This document shows positions 18,420 through 28,644 of a stretch of 64,000 nt of DNA, piece by piece; the stretch's first letter is position 1, and each line of letters begins with the position of its first letter. Position numbers and translations under genes: made by a program. The notes under the pieces are model-generated. The model was not told the DNA's origin, ran no database searches, and was given only the letters and a program-made list of their open reading frames with translations. The DNA is from Sporosarcina sp. BI001-red (GTDB lineage Bacteria; Bacillota; Bacilli; Bacillales_A; Planococcaceae). The stretch is taken from the NCBI RefSeq assembly GCF_003384035.1, contig NZ_QQAK01000009.1:496001-560000 (forward strand), given 5' to 3'.

Positions 18420-18662
18420 ATGGAAACTGATTCGATGAAATTTGAAGAAGCGATGCTGGAGTTGGAAAAAATCGTTCAACAACTTGAAACTGGAGATGTC
18501 CAATTAGAAGATTCCATCACTTTATATAAAAAAGGGATGGAGCTTTCTACATTTTGTCAACAAAAACTGCAACATGCTGAGAAGCAACTCGTCTCAATAG
18601 TAGACAAAAATGGAGAAACAACACCGATGGACTCTTCGAAGGGAGAGGACACAAGTGAGTGA
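18420..18662 (+). CDS. xseB: Exodeoxyribonuclease VII small subunit
   Basis: An 80-residue helical protein with KFEEAMLELEKIVQQLETGDVQLEDSITLYKKGMEL, the complete XseB signature. It binds several copies per XseA. The ATG follows the xseA stop without a gap, with AAGGAGG located inside xseA. It overlaps ispA by eight bases. Confidence 0.97.
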   Translation: METDSMKFEEAMLELEKIVQQLETGDVQLEDSITLYKKGMELSTFCQQKLQHAEKQLVSIVDKNGETTPMDSSKGEDTSE

Positions 18663-19539
18663 ACAACTAAGTAAGTTTATGGATGAAAAGTTACCACTTT
18701 TACATAAGCATTTCTCAGAGCTTTTTGTTGGGACGAACTACCCAAAAGTCTTGCAAGAAGCGATGGCTTATTCTGTGAATGCAGGTGGAAAACGGATTCG
18801 TCCTCTTCTAGTACTCGCGGTACTACATGATTTAGATGTAACTTCTAAAGATGCAGTTCAAGTTGCGGGAGCGATTGAATTGATCCACACTTATTCTTTG
18901 ATCCATGATGATCTTCCATGCATGGATGACGATGATTTTAGACGAGGGAATCCAACCAATCATATTGTTTATGGAGAAGCGACAGCCGTATTAGCTGCAG
19001 ATGCCCTACAAACCCTTGCATTTGAGGAGCTTGCCTCTCTTCAGCATACGGCCCCTGCAACCATGCTTGCCATTTTGAGAGCTGTGAGTAACGCTTCAGG
19101 CGCAGCTGGAATGGTTGGTGGTCAAATTCTAGATATGCAAGGTGAAGGTAAACAACTAACCTTGACTGAGCTGGAGGAAATCCATGTCCATAAAACAGGT
19201 GCATTGCTTGCGTGTTGTATTGAATCAGGTGCGCTTCTGGCGAATGCAACAGATGCTAAAATGCAAAACCTTCGCACTTTTTCAAGGAATATTGGATTAG
19301 CTTTTCAAATCAAAGATGACATCCTAGACGTAACCGCTTCCACCGAGCAACTTGGAAAGACAGCAAACAAAGATACCGCTAGTGATAAGAGTACTTACCC
19401 TGCACTACTGGGGCTAGAAGGTGCTCAAGCAAAACTTGCAGACCACCATAAACAGGCACTAGATGCATTAGAAGGAATCGATTTAGGTAGTTCTTTGTTA
19501 GCACAAATAGCGGACTATATTATCGATCGAAACGCATAA
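18655..19539 (+). CDS. ispA: Farnesyl diphosphate synthase
   Basis: IspA condenses isopentenyl diphosphate with dimethylallyl and geranyl diphosphate. The protein of about 294 residues has GGKRIRP, the first Asp-rich motif DDLPCMDDDDFRRG, the GQILDMQ block and the second motif FQIKDDILDVT. GTG 18655 follows GGGAGAGG and gives the normal N-terminus; an upstream in-frame ATG at 18610 lies within xseB and would add 15 unrelated residues. The xseA-xseB-ispA-dxs order is the usual one in Bacillales. Confidence 0.96.
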   Translation: MSEQLSKFMDEKLPLLHKHFSELFVGTNYPKVLQEAMAYSVNAGGKRIRPLLVLAVLHDLDVTSKDAVQVAGAIELIHTYSLIHDDLPCMDDDDFRRGNPTNHIVYGEATAVLAADALQTLAFEELASLQHTAPATMLAILRAVSNASGAAGMVGGQILDMQGEGKQLTLTELEEIHVHKTGALLACCIESGALLANATDAKMQNLRTFSRNIGLAFQIKDDILDVTASTEQLGKTANKDTASDKSTYPALLGLEGAQAKLADHHKQALDALEGIDLGSSLLAQIADYIIDRNA

Positions 19540-19575
19540 AGCAAGGCATCTAAATGGTACTGTTTGTTTAATTGT

Positions 19576-19584
19576 TGATATAAT
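19576..19584 (+). promoter_or_regulatory. Extended -10 promoter before dxs
   Basis: TGATATAAT (TGn plus a consensus TATAAT at 19579-19584) lies about 50 bp upstream of dxs. The -35 region is poor, as often with extended -10 promoters. Confidence 0.5.
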
Positions 19585-19636
19585 AAGGAAAATGAACAGA
19601 AACAGTAGTATTAACTTATGAAGGTGTGTGATAGAG

Positions 19637-21535
19637 ATGGATCTTACAAAGATCAGCAGTCCATCGGATATTAAAAACTTGAACCTAGAAGAGATGAAAG
19701 AGCTCGCTTCAGACATTCGGAGATTTCTTATAAACAAATGTTCTGTAACAGGCGGTCATATCGGACCGAATCTCGGTGTAGTGGAGTTGACAATTGCTCT
19801 TCACAAACTTTTTAATAGTCCAGAGGACAAATTCATTTGGGACGTTGGACATCAAGCGTATGTCCATAAAATTTTAACCGGCCGAGCTGGTGATTTTGAT
19901 ACGCTTCGTAAATACAAAGGCTTAAGCGGTTTCCCTAAGATGGCGGAGAGTGAACACGACGTCTGGGAAACGGGACATAGCTCAACTTCGTTATCTGCGG
20001 CGATGGGTATGGCTGCAGCACGTGATATTAAAGGTGACGACAACTATGTCATTCCAATTATAGGAGACGGTGCACTAACAGGCGGCATGGCACTTGAAGC
20101 ACTTAACCATATCGGCAGTCAGCAGACAAATATGATTGTCATCTTAAATGATAACGAAATGTCGATTGCGCCGAACGTTGGAGCGCTCCATTCCATATTA
20201 GGGAAATTACGTACAGCTGGAAAATATAACAGCGTAAAAGACGATGTTGAAGAATTGATCAAACGAATCCCTGCCGTGGGAGGGAAAATGGCGTCTTTGG
20301 CTGAACGTCTAAAAGATAGTGTGAAATATTTGGTTGTTTCCGGTGTCTTCTTTGAGGAGCTTGGGTTTACGTATTTAGGACCGATTGACGGTCATGATTT
20401 CAATGAATTGGAACGCAATCTACTATATGCAAAAAAAATGGAAGGTCCAGTCCTTCTTCATGTTGTAACGAAAAAAGGCAAAGGGTACCATCCTGCTGAA
20501 AATGACAAAGTAGGTACGTGGCACGGGACAGGGCCATATAAAATCGAAACAGGCGACTTTGTAAAATCCCCTGCTAAAGGACCATCCTGGAGCGGGTTAG
20601 TTGCAGCAACAGTAGCAAGAATTGCTCGGGAGGACCGACGTGTTGCAACGATTACACCAGCAATGCCTGTAGGTTCAAAATTGGAAGCTATTTCAGCGGA
20701 ATTCCCTGATCGTTTTTACGATGTAGGAATTGCAGAACAACATGCAGCGACAATGGCTGCAGGAATGGCGACTCAAGGCATGAAACCATTCTTGTCGATT
20801 TACTCTACATTCCTCCAACGAGCTTATGATCAGCTAGTTCATGATATTGCGCGCCAGAAGTTGAACGTTTTCATCGGAATTGACCGCGCAGGTCTCGTTG
20901 GCGCTGATGGGGAAACTCACCAAGGCGTCTTTGATATCGCATTCTTACGACACTTGCCAAACATGGTCATTATGATGCCGAAAGATGAAAATGAAGGTCA
21001 ACATATGGTTAAAACAGCGTTGGCTTATGATGATGGACCGATAGCTATGCGTTACCCACGAGGAAATGGATTCGGAATCCCGATGGATGAAGAATTGAAA
21101 GTACTGCCAATCGGTAAATGGGAGAAGTTAACCGACGGACAAGATGCAACAATCTTAACGTTCGGAACAACGATTCCGATGGCGTACGAAGCAGCAGAAA
21201 TCTTGGCGGAGCGTGGAATTTCAGTAAGCATCGTCAATGCCCGTTTTATCAAACCATTGGATGAAGAGATGCTCGATGAACTCTTTGCAACTGGAAAGCC
21301 GATTATTACTGTCGAAGAAGCGATTCTCGCGGGAGGTTTCGGTAGCGCAGTTCTGGAATACGCTCACGACTCTGGTGTCAGTGCACCGATTTACAGAATG
21401 GGTATTCCTGACCAATTCATAGAGCATGGAGATGTCGATGCATTGCTTGCAGAAATTGGGATGACGCCTGGTGCACTTGCGGATTTGACGGCGGATGCAA
21501 TTTCCTCACGGGAACGTAAGAAGGAAATACAATGA
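19637..21535 (+). CDS. dxs: 1-deoxy-D-xylulose-5-phosphate synthase
   Basis: Dxs makes deoxyxylulose 5-phosphate from pyruvate and glyceraldehyde 3-phosphate with thiamine diphosphate, the first step of the MEP isoprenoid route, and sits beside ispA, which uses its products. The protein has [19 protein letters not shown], the thiamine site [16 protein letters not shown] with [27 protein letters not shown] and [21 protein letters not shown] 19637 is chosen; an in-frame GTG at 19628 is possible. Confidence 0.97.
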   Translation: MDLTKISSPSDIKNLNLEEMKELASDIRRFLINKCSVTGGHIGPNLGVVELTIALHKLFNSPEDKFIWDVGHQAYVHKILTGRAGDFDTLRKYKGLSGFPKMAESEHDVWETGHSSTSLSAAMGMAAARDIKGDDNYVIPIIGDGALTGGMALEALNHIGSQQTNMIVILNDNEMSIAPNVGALHSILGKLRTAGKYNSVKDDVEELIKRIPAVGGKMASLAERLKDSVKYLVVSGVFFEELGFTYLGPIDGHDFNELERNLLYAKKMEGPVLLHVVTKKGKGYHPAENDKVGTWHGTGPYKIETGDFVKSPAKGPSWSGLVAATVARIAREDRRVATITPAMPVGSKLEAISAEFPDRFYDVGIAEQHAATMAAGMATQGMKPFLSIYSTFLQRAYDQLVHDIARQKLNVFIGIDRAGLVGADGETHQGVFDIAFLRHLPNMVIMMPKDENEGQHMVKTALAYDDGPIAMRYPRGNGFGIPMDEELKVLPIGKWEKLTDGQDATILTFGTTIPMAYEAAEILAERGISVSIVNARFIKPLDEEMLDELFATGKPIITVEEAILAGGFGSAVLEYAHDSGVSAPIYRMGIPDQFIEHGDVDALLAEIGMTPGALADLTADAISSRERKKEIQ

Positions 21536-22353
21536 CGAATTCCGATCCTAAAGAGCGAGTTGACGTCTTGCTAGTTCAACGTGGGCTACTTGAAACGAGA
21601 GAACAGGCAAAACGCTCAATTATGGCAGGTATCGTGTATTCAAACGAGACACGAATGGATAAGCCAGGAGAGAAAATTAAAACCTCCTTGCCGTTACAAG
21701 TAAAGGGCTCTTCGTTGAAATACGTGAGCCGTGGTGGATTGAAATTAGAAAAAGCGTTAGAGGAATTCGATGTAGCGGTGGATGAAAGAATTATGCTGGA
21801 CATCGGTTCTTCAACAGGTGGTTTTACAGACTGTGCTCTTCAGAATGGTGCAAAACATTGCTATGCGTTAGATGTGGGTACTAACCAGCTTGCGTGGAAG
21901 ATCCGTTCAGACGAGCGGGTTACCGTAATGGAGAAATGCAACTTCCGTTATGCAACCCCAGACATGTTTACTGAAGGGTTACCTAACTTCGCGACGATTG
22001 ACGTATCCTTCATTTCTCTAGGACTGATCTTACCTCCCTTAAAACAAATACTGATCCCTGGTGGAGATGTGTTGGCATTAGTTAAACCGCAGTTTGAAGC
22101 AGGTAAAGAGAATGTAGGTAAAAAAGGTATTGTACGCGATGTTGCAGTGCATAAAGAAGTGTTGCGGAAAGTAGCGGAGTTTGCTTCTCGCGAAGGATTT
22201 AGTTTGAGGGATATGACGTACTCGCCAGTCACAGGTGGAGAAGGGAATATTGAATTTCTTTTCCATTTGATTGCTGAAGATCAACCTACAACGGAGTTTA
22301 CCGATAAAGATTTCTCGGAATTGGTAAAGCGAGCTCATTCAGAATTAACGTAA
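21532..22353 (+). CDS. yqxC: TlyA family rRNA methyltransferase (YqxC)
   Basis: A 273-residue protein with an N-terminal S4 RNA-binding domain ([28 protein letters not shown]) and a FtsJ-like SAM methyltransferase domain ([37 protein letters not shown]). The family 2'-O-methylates rRNA in mycobacteria; in Firmicutes it is often labelled hemolysin-like without direct evidence. The start ATG overlaps the dxs stop (ATGA), so it is translationally coupled. argR and recN follow as in B. subtilis. Confidence 0.93.
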   Translation: MTNSDPKERVDVLLVQRGLLETREQAKRSIMAGIVYSNETRMDKPGEKIKTSLPLQVKGSSLKYVSRGGLKLEKALEEFDVAVDERIMLDIGSSTGGFTDCALQNGAKHCYALDVGTNQLAWKIRSDERVTVMEKCNFRYATPDMFTEGLPNFATIDVSFISLGLILPPLKQILIPGGDVLALVKPQFEAGKENVGKKGIVRDVAVHKEVLRKVAEFASREGFSLRDMTYSPVTGGEGNIEFLFHLIAEDQPTTEFTDKDFSELVKRAHSELT

Positions 22354-22402
22354 CAGGAAAAGGGATTCATCTGTATAACACGATGGGATCCCTTTCTGTT
22401 TT
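22351..22402 (+). terminator. Terminator after yqxC
   Basis: AACAGGAAAAGGGATTCATC and GATGGGATCCCTTTCTGTTTT form a long imperfect stem ending in T-rich sequence. Confidence 0.75.
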
Positions 22403-22432
22403 CATACAAATGATGTGCAGGGAGTGATTGAT

Positions 22433-22882
22433 TTGAACAAAGGGCAGCGCCACCTTCGCATCCGTGAGATTGTTACATCTCAAGCGATTGAAACGCAAGA
22501 TCAGCTCGTAGACACATTGAAAAACTCAGGTGTGGATGTGACGCAAGCAACCGTTTCTCGGGATATTAAAGAATTACACTTATTCAAAACGCCTATGCCT
22601 GATGGACGTTACAAATATAGTTTGCCTGCAAATCCACAATTCAATATTGAGGATAAATTGCACCGGATGTTGACAGATGCTTTTGTAAGTATCGATGGTG
22701 CAAGTCATTTTCTCATATTGAAAACGCTACCGGGTAACGCACATGCAGTCGGATCACTTATCGATCATCTGGAATGGATTGAAATGCTAGGCACCATTTG
22801 TGGAGATGATACGTGTATGATTATTTGTCGTGATGAAGTGGGTGCAGGTTCTGTAAGAGATCGATTGCTTACAATGCTGTAA
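22433..22882 (+). CDS. argR: Arginine repressor ArgR/AhrC
   Basis: A hexameric arginine-responsive repressor of arginine biosynthesis and activator of its catabolism. The 149-residue protein has the winged-helix N-terminal domain ([28 protein letters not shown]) and the oligomerisation/arginine domain ([29 protein letters not shown]). TTG 22433 preceded by GGGAG matches the start of known AhrC proteins (M-N-K-G-Q-R-H). An in-frame start at 22415 would add six extra residues. It lies just before recN. Confidence 0.96.
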   Translation: MNKGQRHLRIREIVTSQAIETQDQLVDTLKNSGVDVTQATVSRDIKELHLFKTPMPDGRYKYSLPANPQFNIEDKLHRMLTDAFVSIDGASHFLILKTLPGNAHAVGSLIDHLEWIEMLGTICGDDTCMIICRDEVGAGSVRDRLLTML

Positions 22883-22899
22883 GGAAGGGGGAGAATCCC

Positions 22900-24594
22900 T
22901 TGTTAAGTGAACTATCCATTAAGAATTTCGCAATTATAGAAGACCTTGATGTTTCGTTTGAAGAGGGCCTAACCGTTCTGACAGGTGAAACCGGAGCAGG
23001 AAAGTCCATCATTATTGATGCCGTGCAGCTCGTAGCTGGCGGGAGAGGTTCTATTGAGTTCATCCGACATGGAACCAAAAAGGCTGAGCTTGAAGCCATG
23101 TTTACAGTTGGCGTCCACAACCATCCTGTTTTTCAAAAACTGGAAGAGTTCGGTATAGAAGCAGAAGATGGCACCATTATATTGCGCAGAGAGTTAAACC
23201 AAAGTGGTAAAACGACTTGCCGCGTTAATGGGAAATTGGTTACGATAGCAATTCTACGTGAATTGGGAAGTCAATTGATCGATATCCATGGTCAGCATGA
23301 GAATCAGGAATTGATGCACCAAAAGCGGCACATCCATTTGTTGGATTCGTTTGCTGGACCTCCATTTAAAATTGCGATGAAGAGTTATACTGACTTGTAT
23401 GAGGACTACGTAAAGTTGCATAAAAAATTAAGTCTGGCTTCAGAAAATGAGCAGCAAATCGCTCAACGTATTGACTTGTATACGTTTCAGTTAACCGAAA
23501 TCGATGAAGCGGCTCTCCAAGTCGGGGAAGAAGAAACGCTGGAATCTGAACGAGTGAAGCTTCAGCATTTTCATCGTCTTTTTGACCGTTTAAATAGTGC
23601 CTATGAAGCCATTCAAGGTGATTCCCATGCATTGGATTTTCTCGGAACAGCGATGAGCGACCTTGAAGATGCTGCCTCAGTGGATGGCGACTTGAAAACA
23701 CTTGCTGAAACAACTGGAGAAAGCTTTTATTCACTGCAGGATGTCGCGCATGACATCAAAGGCATGCTTGATGAAATGGAATACGATCCTAATCGTTTGG
23801 AAGTTGTGGAAGATCGATTAGCTTTGTTTACAACTCTTAAGCGGAAGTATGGTACTTCCATTGAAGATATATTACTGTACCGAGAAAAAATTGCTGATCG
23901 GTTAGATGAGTTAATTAATCGGGATGATCGTCTTGAAAAAGAGCAAGAGAAATTACAGCATTTACGGGCAGACTTGGAAATCGAAGCAGGGGAACTTTCC
24001 GCCATTCGAAAAAAGTCTTCAACGATGTTGGAAGAAGCGATCATGGAGCAACTACGTCAATTACATATGGGAAAAGCCGAATTCCAAGTGAAAATAGAGC
24101 GGAAAGAAGCAGGTTCTTTTGACTATAATGGATTCGATGATGTCGCATTTTACATATCGACCAATGTCGGTGAACCGATGAAACCGCTTGTCAAAGTTGC
24201 TTCTGGTGGTGAGCTATCACGTGTCATGCTCGCGTTAAAAACAATCTTTTCTAAACATCAGGGAATCACATCGATTATTTTTGATGAAGTCGATACAGGC
24301 GTCAGTGGACGTGTCGCACAAGCGATTGCAGAAAAAATTGCAATGGTAGCAATGAATTCCCAAGTATTATGTATTTCCCACCTGCCTCAAGTCGCGGCAA
24401 TGGCAGATCATCACTACCTCATTCGTAAAGAGGTGATGGATGATCGTACACGAACGTCGATTCAAGATGTGTTAGATGAAGACCGCACAAGAGAATTGTC
24501 AAGAATGTTATCGGGTGCTGAAGTGACACCGCTAACATTGCGTCATGCTGATGAACTACTTCAGCTTGCTGAAGCGCGTAAAACTACATTATAA
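22900..24594 (+). CDS. recN: DNA repair protein RecN
   Basis: RecN is an SMC-like ATPase that gathers at double-strand breaks. The 564-residue protein has the N-terminal FAIIEDLDVSFEEGLTVLTGETGAGKS (Walker A at 29-36), a central coiled coil and the C-terminal ABC signature VASGGELSRVMLALK with Walker B IIFDEVDTGVSG and the SHLPQVAAMADHH block. It starts with TTG 22900 behind GGAAGGGGG. Confidence 0.97.
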   Translation: MLSELSIKNFAIIEDLDVSFEEGLTVLTGETGAGKSIIIDAVQLVAGGRGSIEFIRHGTKKAELEAMFTVGVHNHPVFQKLEEFGIEAEDGTIILRRELNQSGKTTCRVNGKLVTIAILRELGSQLIDIHGQHENQELMHQKRHIHLLDSFAGPPFKIAMKSYTDLYEDYVKLHKKLSLASENEQQIAQRIDLYTFQLTEIDEAALQVGEEETLESERVKLQHFHRLFDRLNSAYEAIQGDSHALDFLGTAMSDLEDAASVDGDLKTLAETTGESFYSLQDVAHDIKGMLDEMEYDPNRLEVVEDRLALFTTLKRKYGTSIEDILLYREKIADRLDELINRDDRLEKEQEKLQHLRADLEIEAGELSAIRKKSSTMLEEAIMEQLRQLHMGKAEFQVKIERKEAGSFDYNGFDDVAFYISTNVGEPMKPLVKVASGGELSRVMLALKTIFSKHQGITSIIFDEVDTGVSGRVAQAIAEKIAMVAMNSQVLCISHLPQVAAMADHHYLIRKEVMDDRTRTSIQDVLDEDRTRELSRMLSGAEVTPLTLRHADELLQLAEARKTTL

Positions 24595-24640
24595 AAAGAA
24601 AAGAATGTCGGTGTTCCATGCCGACATTCTTTTCTTTTTC
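24594..24640 (+). terminator. recN terminator
   Basis: AAAAAGAAAAGAATGTCGG pairs perfectly with CCGACATTCTTTTCTTTTT around TGTTCCATG. Confidence 0.9.
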
Positions 24641-24726
24641 AATTCCACCTTTGCATGTTTTACCCTTTCATAACAACCTCCAGAACGCACACTCTATAGG
24701 TAATCTAAAATTGAAGGAGGTGACTT

Positions 24727-25701
24727 ATGGAATGGAGTAGACAGCTGAAATTTTTCATGGCGTCTGTTGTGATGATTGTAGTCATGTCCTGTAGTTCCAT
24801 TGCTGCGCTCGCTACAAGTGGTTCCTTGATTCCTATGGGGAATTCAATTGGCATCCAACTGGAGCTTGCGGGTGTTTTCGTCTCAAGCGATGTACCGCTC
24901 AGTAAGAAAAAAAGTTCACTCAAAGCGGGCGATCGCTTAGTGAGCATTGATGGGACGTCCGTGGATACGCTGCAAATTCTCCATGATAAAGTGGCAACGA
25001 TGGGTGATGAAGCGTCGGTCAAACTAATTCTCCACCGTGAAGAAAGTGACGTTGCGGTGGAAGCGGATGGATTGTCGTTTAAACGAGCGTTACCTTTCTT
25101 AAAAGACACGACAGAAGGAACCGGGACGCTAACGTACGTCGATTTGAATGATGGAACGTACGGAGCACTCGGGCACCAAATCATCGATAGTTCACTGAAG
25201 AGCGCACCTGATTTCGATAGTGGCTCCATTTACTTGTCGGAAATCGAACAGATTAAGAAAAGTTCTCCAGGAAACCCCGGTTATAAGATTTCTTCAATCA
25301 TCGATCAGGAAGAAACACTCGGTTCAATTTTAACCAATAGTGTTTATGGAATCTTTGGCGATTGGAATACTTCTTATAAGCAAGTCTTGACGGAACCATT
25401 GGAAGTTATGCAACCAACAGAGTTATCTGTTGGAAAAGCAGAAATTTTAACGACGATTCAAGGAACAAAAGTAGAATCGTTTGAGATTGAAATCTCAAAG
25501 ATGTCCAACGATTCTTTTCAATTTAAGCTGACAGATCAACGTCTCCTGGAAAAAACAGGAGGGATTTTGCAAGGGATGAGTGGCAGTCCTGTCATCCAAA
25601 AAGGAAAGTTTGTCGGTGCAGTCACCCATATGTTTGTGGACGAGCCTGAAAAAGGAGCCGGTCTATTCCTTGGGAAAATGACAGAAGTAGGCGCCAAGTA
25701 A
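24727..25701 (+). CDS. spoIVB: SpoIVB peptidase, short form
   Basis: SpoIVB is a forespore serine protease secreted into the intermembrane space, where it cuts SpoIVFA to release SigK activation. The 324-residue protein has an N-terminal membrane/signal helix, a PDZ-like segment (SLKAGDRLVSIDGTSVD) and an S55 peptidase domain. Catalytic positions look intact: His150 in YGALGHQI, Asp270 in KLTDQRLL and Ser285 in QGMSGSPV. B. subtilis SpoIVB is about 426 residues, so N-terminal and linker parts are shorter. AAGGAGGTGA precedes the ATG. It lies between recN and spo0A as in Bacillus. Confidence 0.93.
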   Translation: MEWSRQLKFFMASVVMIVVMSCSSIAALATSGSLIPMGNSIGIQLELAGVFVSSDVPLSKKKSSLKAGDRLVSIDGTSVDTLQILHDKVATMGDEASVKLILHREESDVAVEADGLSFKRALPFLKDTTEGTGTLTYVDLNDGTYGALGHQIIDSSLKSAPDFDSGSIYLSEIEQIKKSSPGNPGYKISSIIDQEETLGSILTNSVYGIFGDWNTSYKQVLTEPLEVMQPTELSVGKAEILTTIQGTKVESFEIEISKMSNDSFQFKLTDQRLLEKTGGILQGMSGSPVIQKGKFVGAVTHMFVDEPEKGAGLFLGKMTEVGAK

Positions 25702-25743
25702 AAAAAGCAGCCAATTCCATTCCTGGAGTTGGCTGCTTTTTTG
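25700..25743 (+). terminator. spoIVB terminator
   Basis: AAAAAAGCAGCCAA and TTGGCTGCTTTTTT form a stem whose interior (TTCCATTCCTGGAG) can also pair. Confidence 0.9.
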
Positions 25744-25774
25744 TTTACTGAAAGTGTTTAAAATTAAAGAATTC

Positions 25775-25781
25775 TGTCGAA
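25775..25781 (+). promoter_or_regulatory. 0A box (upstream)
   Basis: TGTCGAA is the consensus Spo0A-binding core. It lies 150 bp before the spo0A start and 50 bp upstream of the SigH-like -35 element. Confidence 0.5.
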
Positions 25782-25825
25782 ATAAAGAGAAACCGTACGC
25801 CATTGGATTCATTTTAACTTTCAAT

Positions 25826-25854
25826 AAAGGAAATTCAGAACCTTTGTCGAAAAT
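25826..25854 (+). promoter_or_regulatory. SigH promoter of spo0A overlapping an 0A box
   Basis: AAAGGAAAT (25826-25834) and GTCGAAAAT (25846-25854), 11 bases apart, match the SigH pattern (RnAGGAwww, RnnGAAww). A perfect 0A box TGTCGAA (25845-25851) overlies the -10. In B. subtilis spo0A also has a SigH promoter with 0A boxes, giving phosphorelay feedback; the same is likely here. Confidence 0.65.
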
Positions 25855-25926
25855 TTTACCAAGCAAGGAATCGACAGGGAGTTGCAGCAACAGACTTGCT
25901 GCGTGTCAATCGAGGGGGAATTGAGA

Positions 25927-26721
25927 ATGGGTAAAATTAAAATTGCAATTGCGGATGATAACAAAGAGCTTGTGAAAACGATGACTGCTTATTTTGAGAA
26001 GCATCCAGAAATAGATGTATTATGGACGGCTCAAAATGGAAAGCAATGTTTACAAAACTTAGAGCAATCAGTTCCTGACGTATTATTATTGGACATCATT
26101 ATGCCGTATCTGGATGGCATTGCTGTGCTAGAAAATATTCGTCAGAAAGACGTCACTTCAGATTTAAAAGTTATCATGCTGACAGCCTTTGGACAAGAAG
26201 ACGTAATGACGCAAGCCGCTGGATTAGGTGCATCATACTTTATGTTGAAACCTTTTGAATTTGAACAGCTCGTCAACCAAGTTTTCCAAGCTGCGAGTGT
26301 ACAGAAACCATCTTCCATGCAACAACCTGCACAACAAAGTGTTAAAGCTGAAGAAGGCGTTTCGCAAAAAGTTCTGGACACGGCCATTACAACGACAATT
26401 AAAGAAATTGGTGTTCCTGCTCATATTAAAGGCTACTCATACCTTAGAGAAGCGATACAAATGGTGTATAACGACAATGACCTACTCGGTGCTGTAACAA
26501 AAATTCTGTACCCAGACATCGCAGAAAAGTACAAAACGACTCCTTCACGTGTAGAACGTGCTATCCGACATGCAATTGAGGTGGCATGGAATCGTGGTAA
26601 TTACGAAGTCATTTCAAAAACATTTGGCTATACGGTGCATCATTTAAAGAGCAAACCTACCAACAGTGAATTCATCGCTATGATCGCTGATAAGATCCGT
26701 TTGGAGCATATGGCCAGCTGA
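25927..26721 (+). CDS. spo0A: Sporulation master regulator Spo0A
   Basis: Spo0A is the phosphorelay response regulator that starts sporulation. The 264-residue protein has a receiver domain with acidic pocket ADDN (D10, D11), phospho-acceptor D56 in [12 protein letters not shown], the Thr/Ser switch in MLTAFG and Lys in MLKPF. A glutamine-rich linker leads to the Spo0A DNA-binding domain ([54 protein letters not shown]). ATG 25927 follows GAGGGGGAA; an in-frame start at 25882 lies in the leader. All functional residues are present. Confidence 0.98.
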   Translation: MGKIKIAIADDNKELVKTMTAYFEKHPEIDVLWTAQNGKQCLQNLEQSVPDVLLLDIIMPYLDGIAVLENIRQKDVTSDLKVIMLTAFGQEDVMTQAAGLGASYFMLKPFEFEQLVNQVFQAASVQKPSSMQQPAQQSVKAEEGVSQKVLDTAITTTIKEIGVPAHIKGYSYLREAIQMVYNDNDLLGAVTKILYPDIAEKYKTTPSRVERAIRHAIEVAWNRGNYEVISKTFGYTVHHLKSKPTNSEFIAMIADKIRLEHMAS

Positions 26722-26781
26722 AATTAGCACTTTTAAATTTAGTATTTAAAAAACAAGATAGAAAAACCTAATGGAAAATCG

Positions 26782-26810
26782 AAGGCAGGAGAACGTGTAC
26801 CTGCCTTTTA
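26782..26810 (+). terminator. spo0A terminator
   Basis: AAGGCAGG and CCTGCCTTTT pair around GAGAACGTGTA. The rest of the 26722-27050 gap is AT-rich with no convincing gene; a TATAAT lies at 27023-27028, shortly before the next gene. Confidence 0.75.
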
Positions 26811-27052
26811 GTGTGCCTATGCTTTCTAGGTTATTTAGAGAACCAATTAAAAGTAAAAAGGACCTATTCTCTAAACCAAAGCCTTTAAGCATCCCAACTT
26901 ACTTATTTTTCAAAAAGACAAGTCGACGGAGACTGAGCGAAAAGGTGCAATAAGAAAAGATCTTTAGATTCAGAATATAGCAAGTATAGACGAAACACCT
27001 ATTTCTTATCATGATTAAAGTTCTATAATGAAAGTAAGGAGAGGTGAGATAC

Positions 27053-28615
27053 GTGATATTTGAGAACGATTACATCACACTTACACGGAACGAGAATATA
27101 ATCTTAATGCATACTAAAAAGAGTGGCTTCCCAATAAAATCTTTTGAAAAAATCACTCAAGAATTACCTCGGTTGAAAATTACATCTTTTCCGGAGCTTC
27201 GCCGGGTCCTTTCAACAGAAGGGAACGAGGGTGAAATCGCTAATTATGCTCCTGCTATTGAAATTATCGTCTCTTCCGACAAAATGAGAGCGGAAGCAGA
27301 GATTTACTTAACCGCAGAAGAAATTGATAAGAAAAAGCATGAGCTCCCATCGCTTGTGGCTGATGCATTAAAAACTAAAGGAATCCAGTCAGGTCAAACT
27401 AATATAAATTGGAATGCAATTAAGACACGGCAATCCATCATCGTAGCTGAAGGTGAAGCTCCTATAAAAGGGGAGGATGCAGCTATTACATACATAGAAG
27501 TTCCTGATAGACGTCCAGTTATACGGGAAGATGGATCTGCAGACTATTATGAGATGAATTTTGTCACTCCTATTAAAAAAGGGGATTGGCTGGGGGAGAA
27601 AGTTCATGCTCAAGAAGGCACGAATGGTAGGGATATTTTCGGAACTGAAATACTGAGCAAAAAAGGGTTGGACAACAAGCTCTACTATGATCGAAAGTCT
27701 GTTGAAGAAGTGGAGGAAGACGGAAAAACGGTGCTTCGTGCAATCCGCGGTGGGGTACTGGAATTTGAAAATGGAGTCGTTGGCATTGGTCAACAACTTA
27801 TCATTAACGGCGATGTGGGGCCAGAAACTGGATCTATTACCTTTGATGGAACCGTTATCATCTCAGGCACAATACATGCAGGGTATAGTGTCAATGCCAC
27901 AGGTGATATTTCCGTGGGTGCAAAAGAAGGGGTAACTCACGCTAAAGAGGTAAGATCAGAAAAGGCTGATGTCTACATTAAAGGTGGAGTTTTTGGCGGT
28001 GGAAGTACTGTTATTGAAGCAAAGGGAAGTATCTTCATTAAACACGCGAATGAGTGTAATCTGTATGCCCATACTGTTCAGATCGGATTGTATTTGCTAG
28101 GCTCACAAGTAATTGCAGATTATGTCTATGTGGATCGCTATAAAGGACGAATTATTGGCGGGAGTATTGAAGCGAAATATCGAATAGAATGCGCATTTGC
28201 AGGAAATCGTCACGAGCGTGAAACAGTGCTGTATGCTAAAGGTGTCGATAAAGAAGCACTTCATATTGACGTTCAGAGAATGGCCCAATCGATAAAAAAT
28301 TTACAAAAGCAGATTGTCCAATTGGAGACGCATATAGAGCCATTAGAAAAAGTTGTCACTGCACTAGTGGGTCCGCAGCGTGAAGCATACGATAAGATAC
28401 GGGATACACTTACAACAAGTCGCGAAGAAGTTTTTGTATTCGACCAAGCTATACAAACCAACTTGCACATTATGAAAACAGCAGTTGCCCCACAAATTGA
28501 AATTACACAAGAAGCGAACGCGGGAGTGACTATTCAAATTGGTTCTAGATCCTCTACTATTGAATCCCCTACAAAAGGTGTTTTCGAAATGATTGATGGG
28601 GTATTGAATATCTAA
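27053..28615 (+). CDS. FapA/DUF342 family protein
   Basis: A 520-residue protein of the FapA (DUF342) family. The N-terminal half (to about 190) includes the ITYIEVPDRRPVIREDGSADYYE block. The middle part, from VHAQEGTNGRDIFG through NGDVGPETGSITFDGTVIISGTIHAGYSVNATGDI, forms the repetitive beta-helix of the family, and the C-terminal section from 395 to 460 is a coiled coil (QSIKNLQKQIVQLETHIEPLEKV). FapA proteins occur near polar flagellar and membrane-organising genes; their biochemical role is unclear. GTG 27053 is taken because GGAGAGG lies just before it. It stands between spo0A and the glycerophosphodiesterase gene. Confidence 0.85.
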   Translation: MIFENDYITLTRNENIILMHTKKSGFPIKSFEKITQELPRLKITSFPELRRVLSTEGNEGEIANYAPAIEIIVSSDKMRAEAEIYLTAEEIDKKKHELPSLVADALKTKGIQSGQTNINWNAIKTRQSIIVAEGEAPIKGEDAAITYIEVPDRRPVIREDGSADYYEMNFVTPIKKGDWLGEKVHAQEGTNGRDIFGTEILSKKGLDNKLYYDRKSVEEVEEDGKTVLRAIRGGVLEFENGVVGIGQQLIINGDVGPETGSITFDGTVIISGTIHAGYSVNATGDISVGAKEGVTHAKEVRSEKADVYIKGGVFGGGSTVIEAKGSIFIKHANECNLYAHTVQIGLYLLGSQVIADYVYVDRYKGRIIGGSIEAKYRIECAFAGNRHERETVLYAKGVDKEALHIDVQRMAQSIKNLQKQIVQLETHIEPLEKVVTALVGPQREAYDKIRDTLTTSREEVFVFDQAIQTNLHIMKTAVAPQIEITQEANAGVTIQIGSRSSTIESPTKGVFEMIDGVLNI

Positions 28616-28644
28616 GGCAAATCGTTTACCCGGGAGGTTGCTAT

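Noticed and set aside
26771..26953. A 60-codon open frame after spo0A
   Set aside because: It runs through the spo0A terminator, has no ribosome-binding site and its product shows no recognisable pattern.
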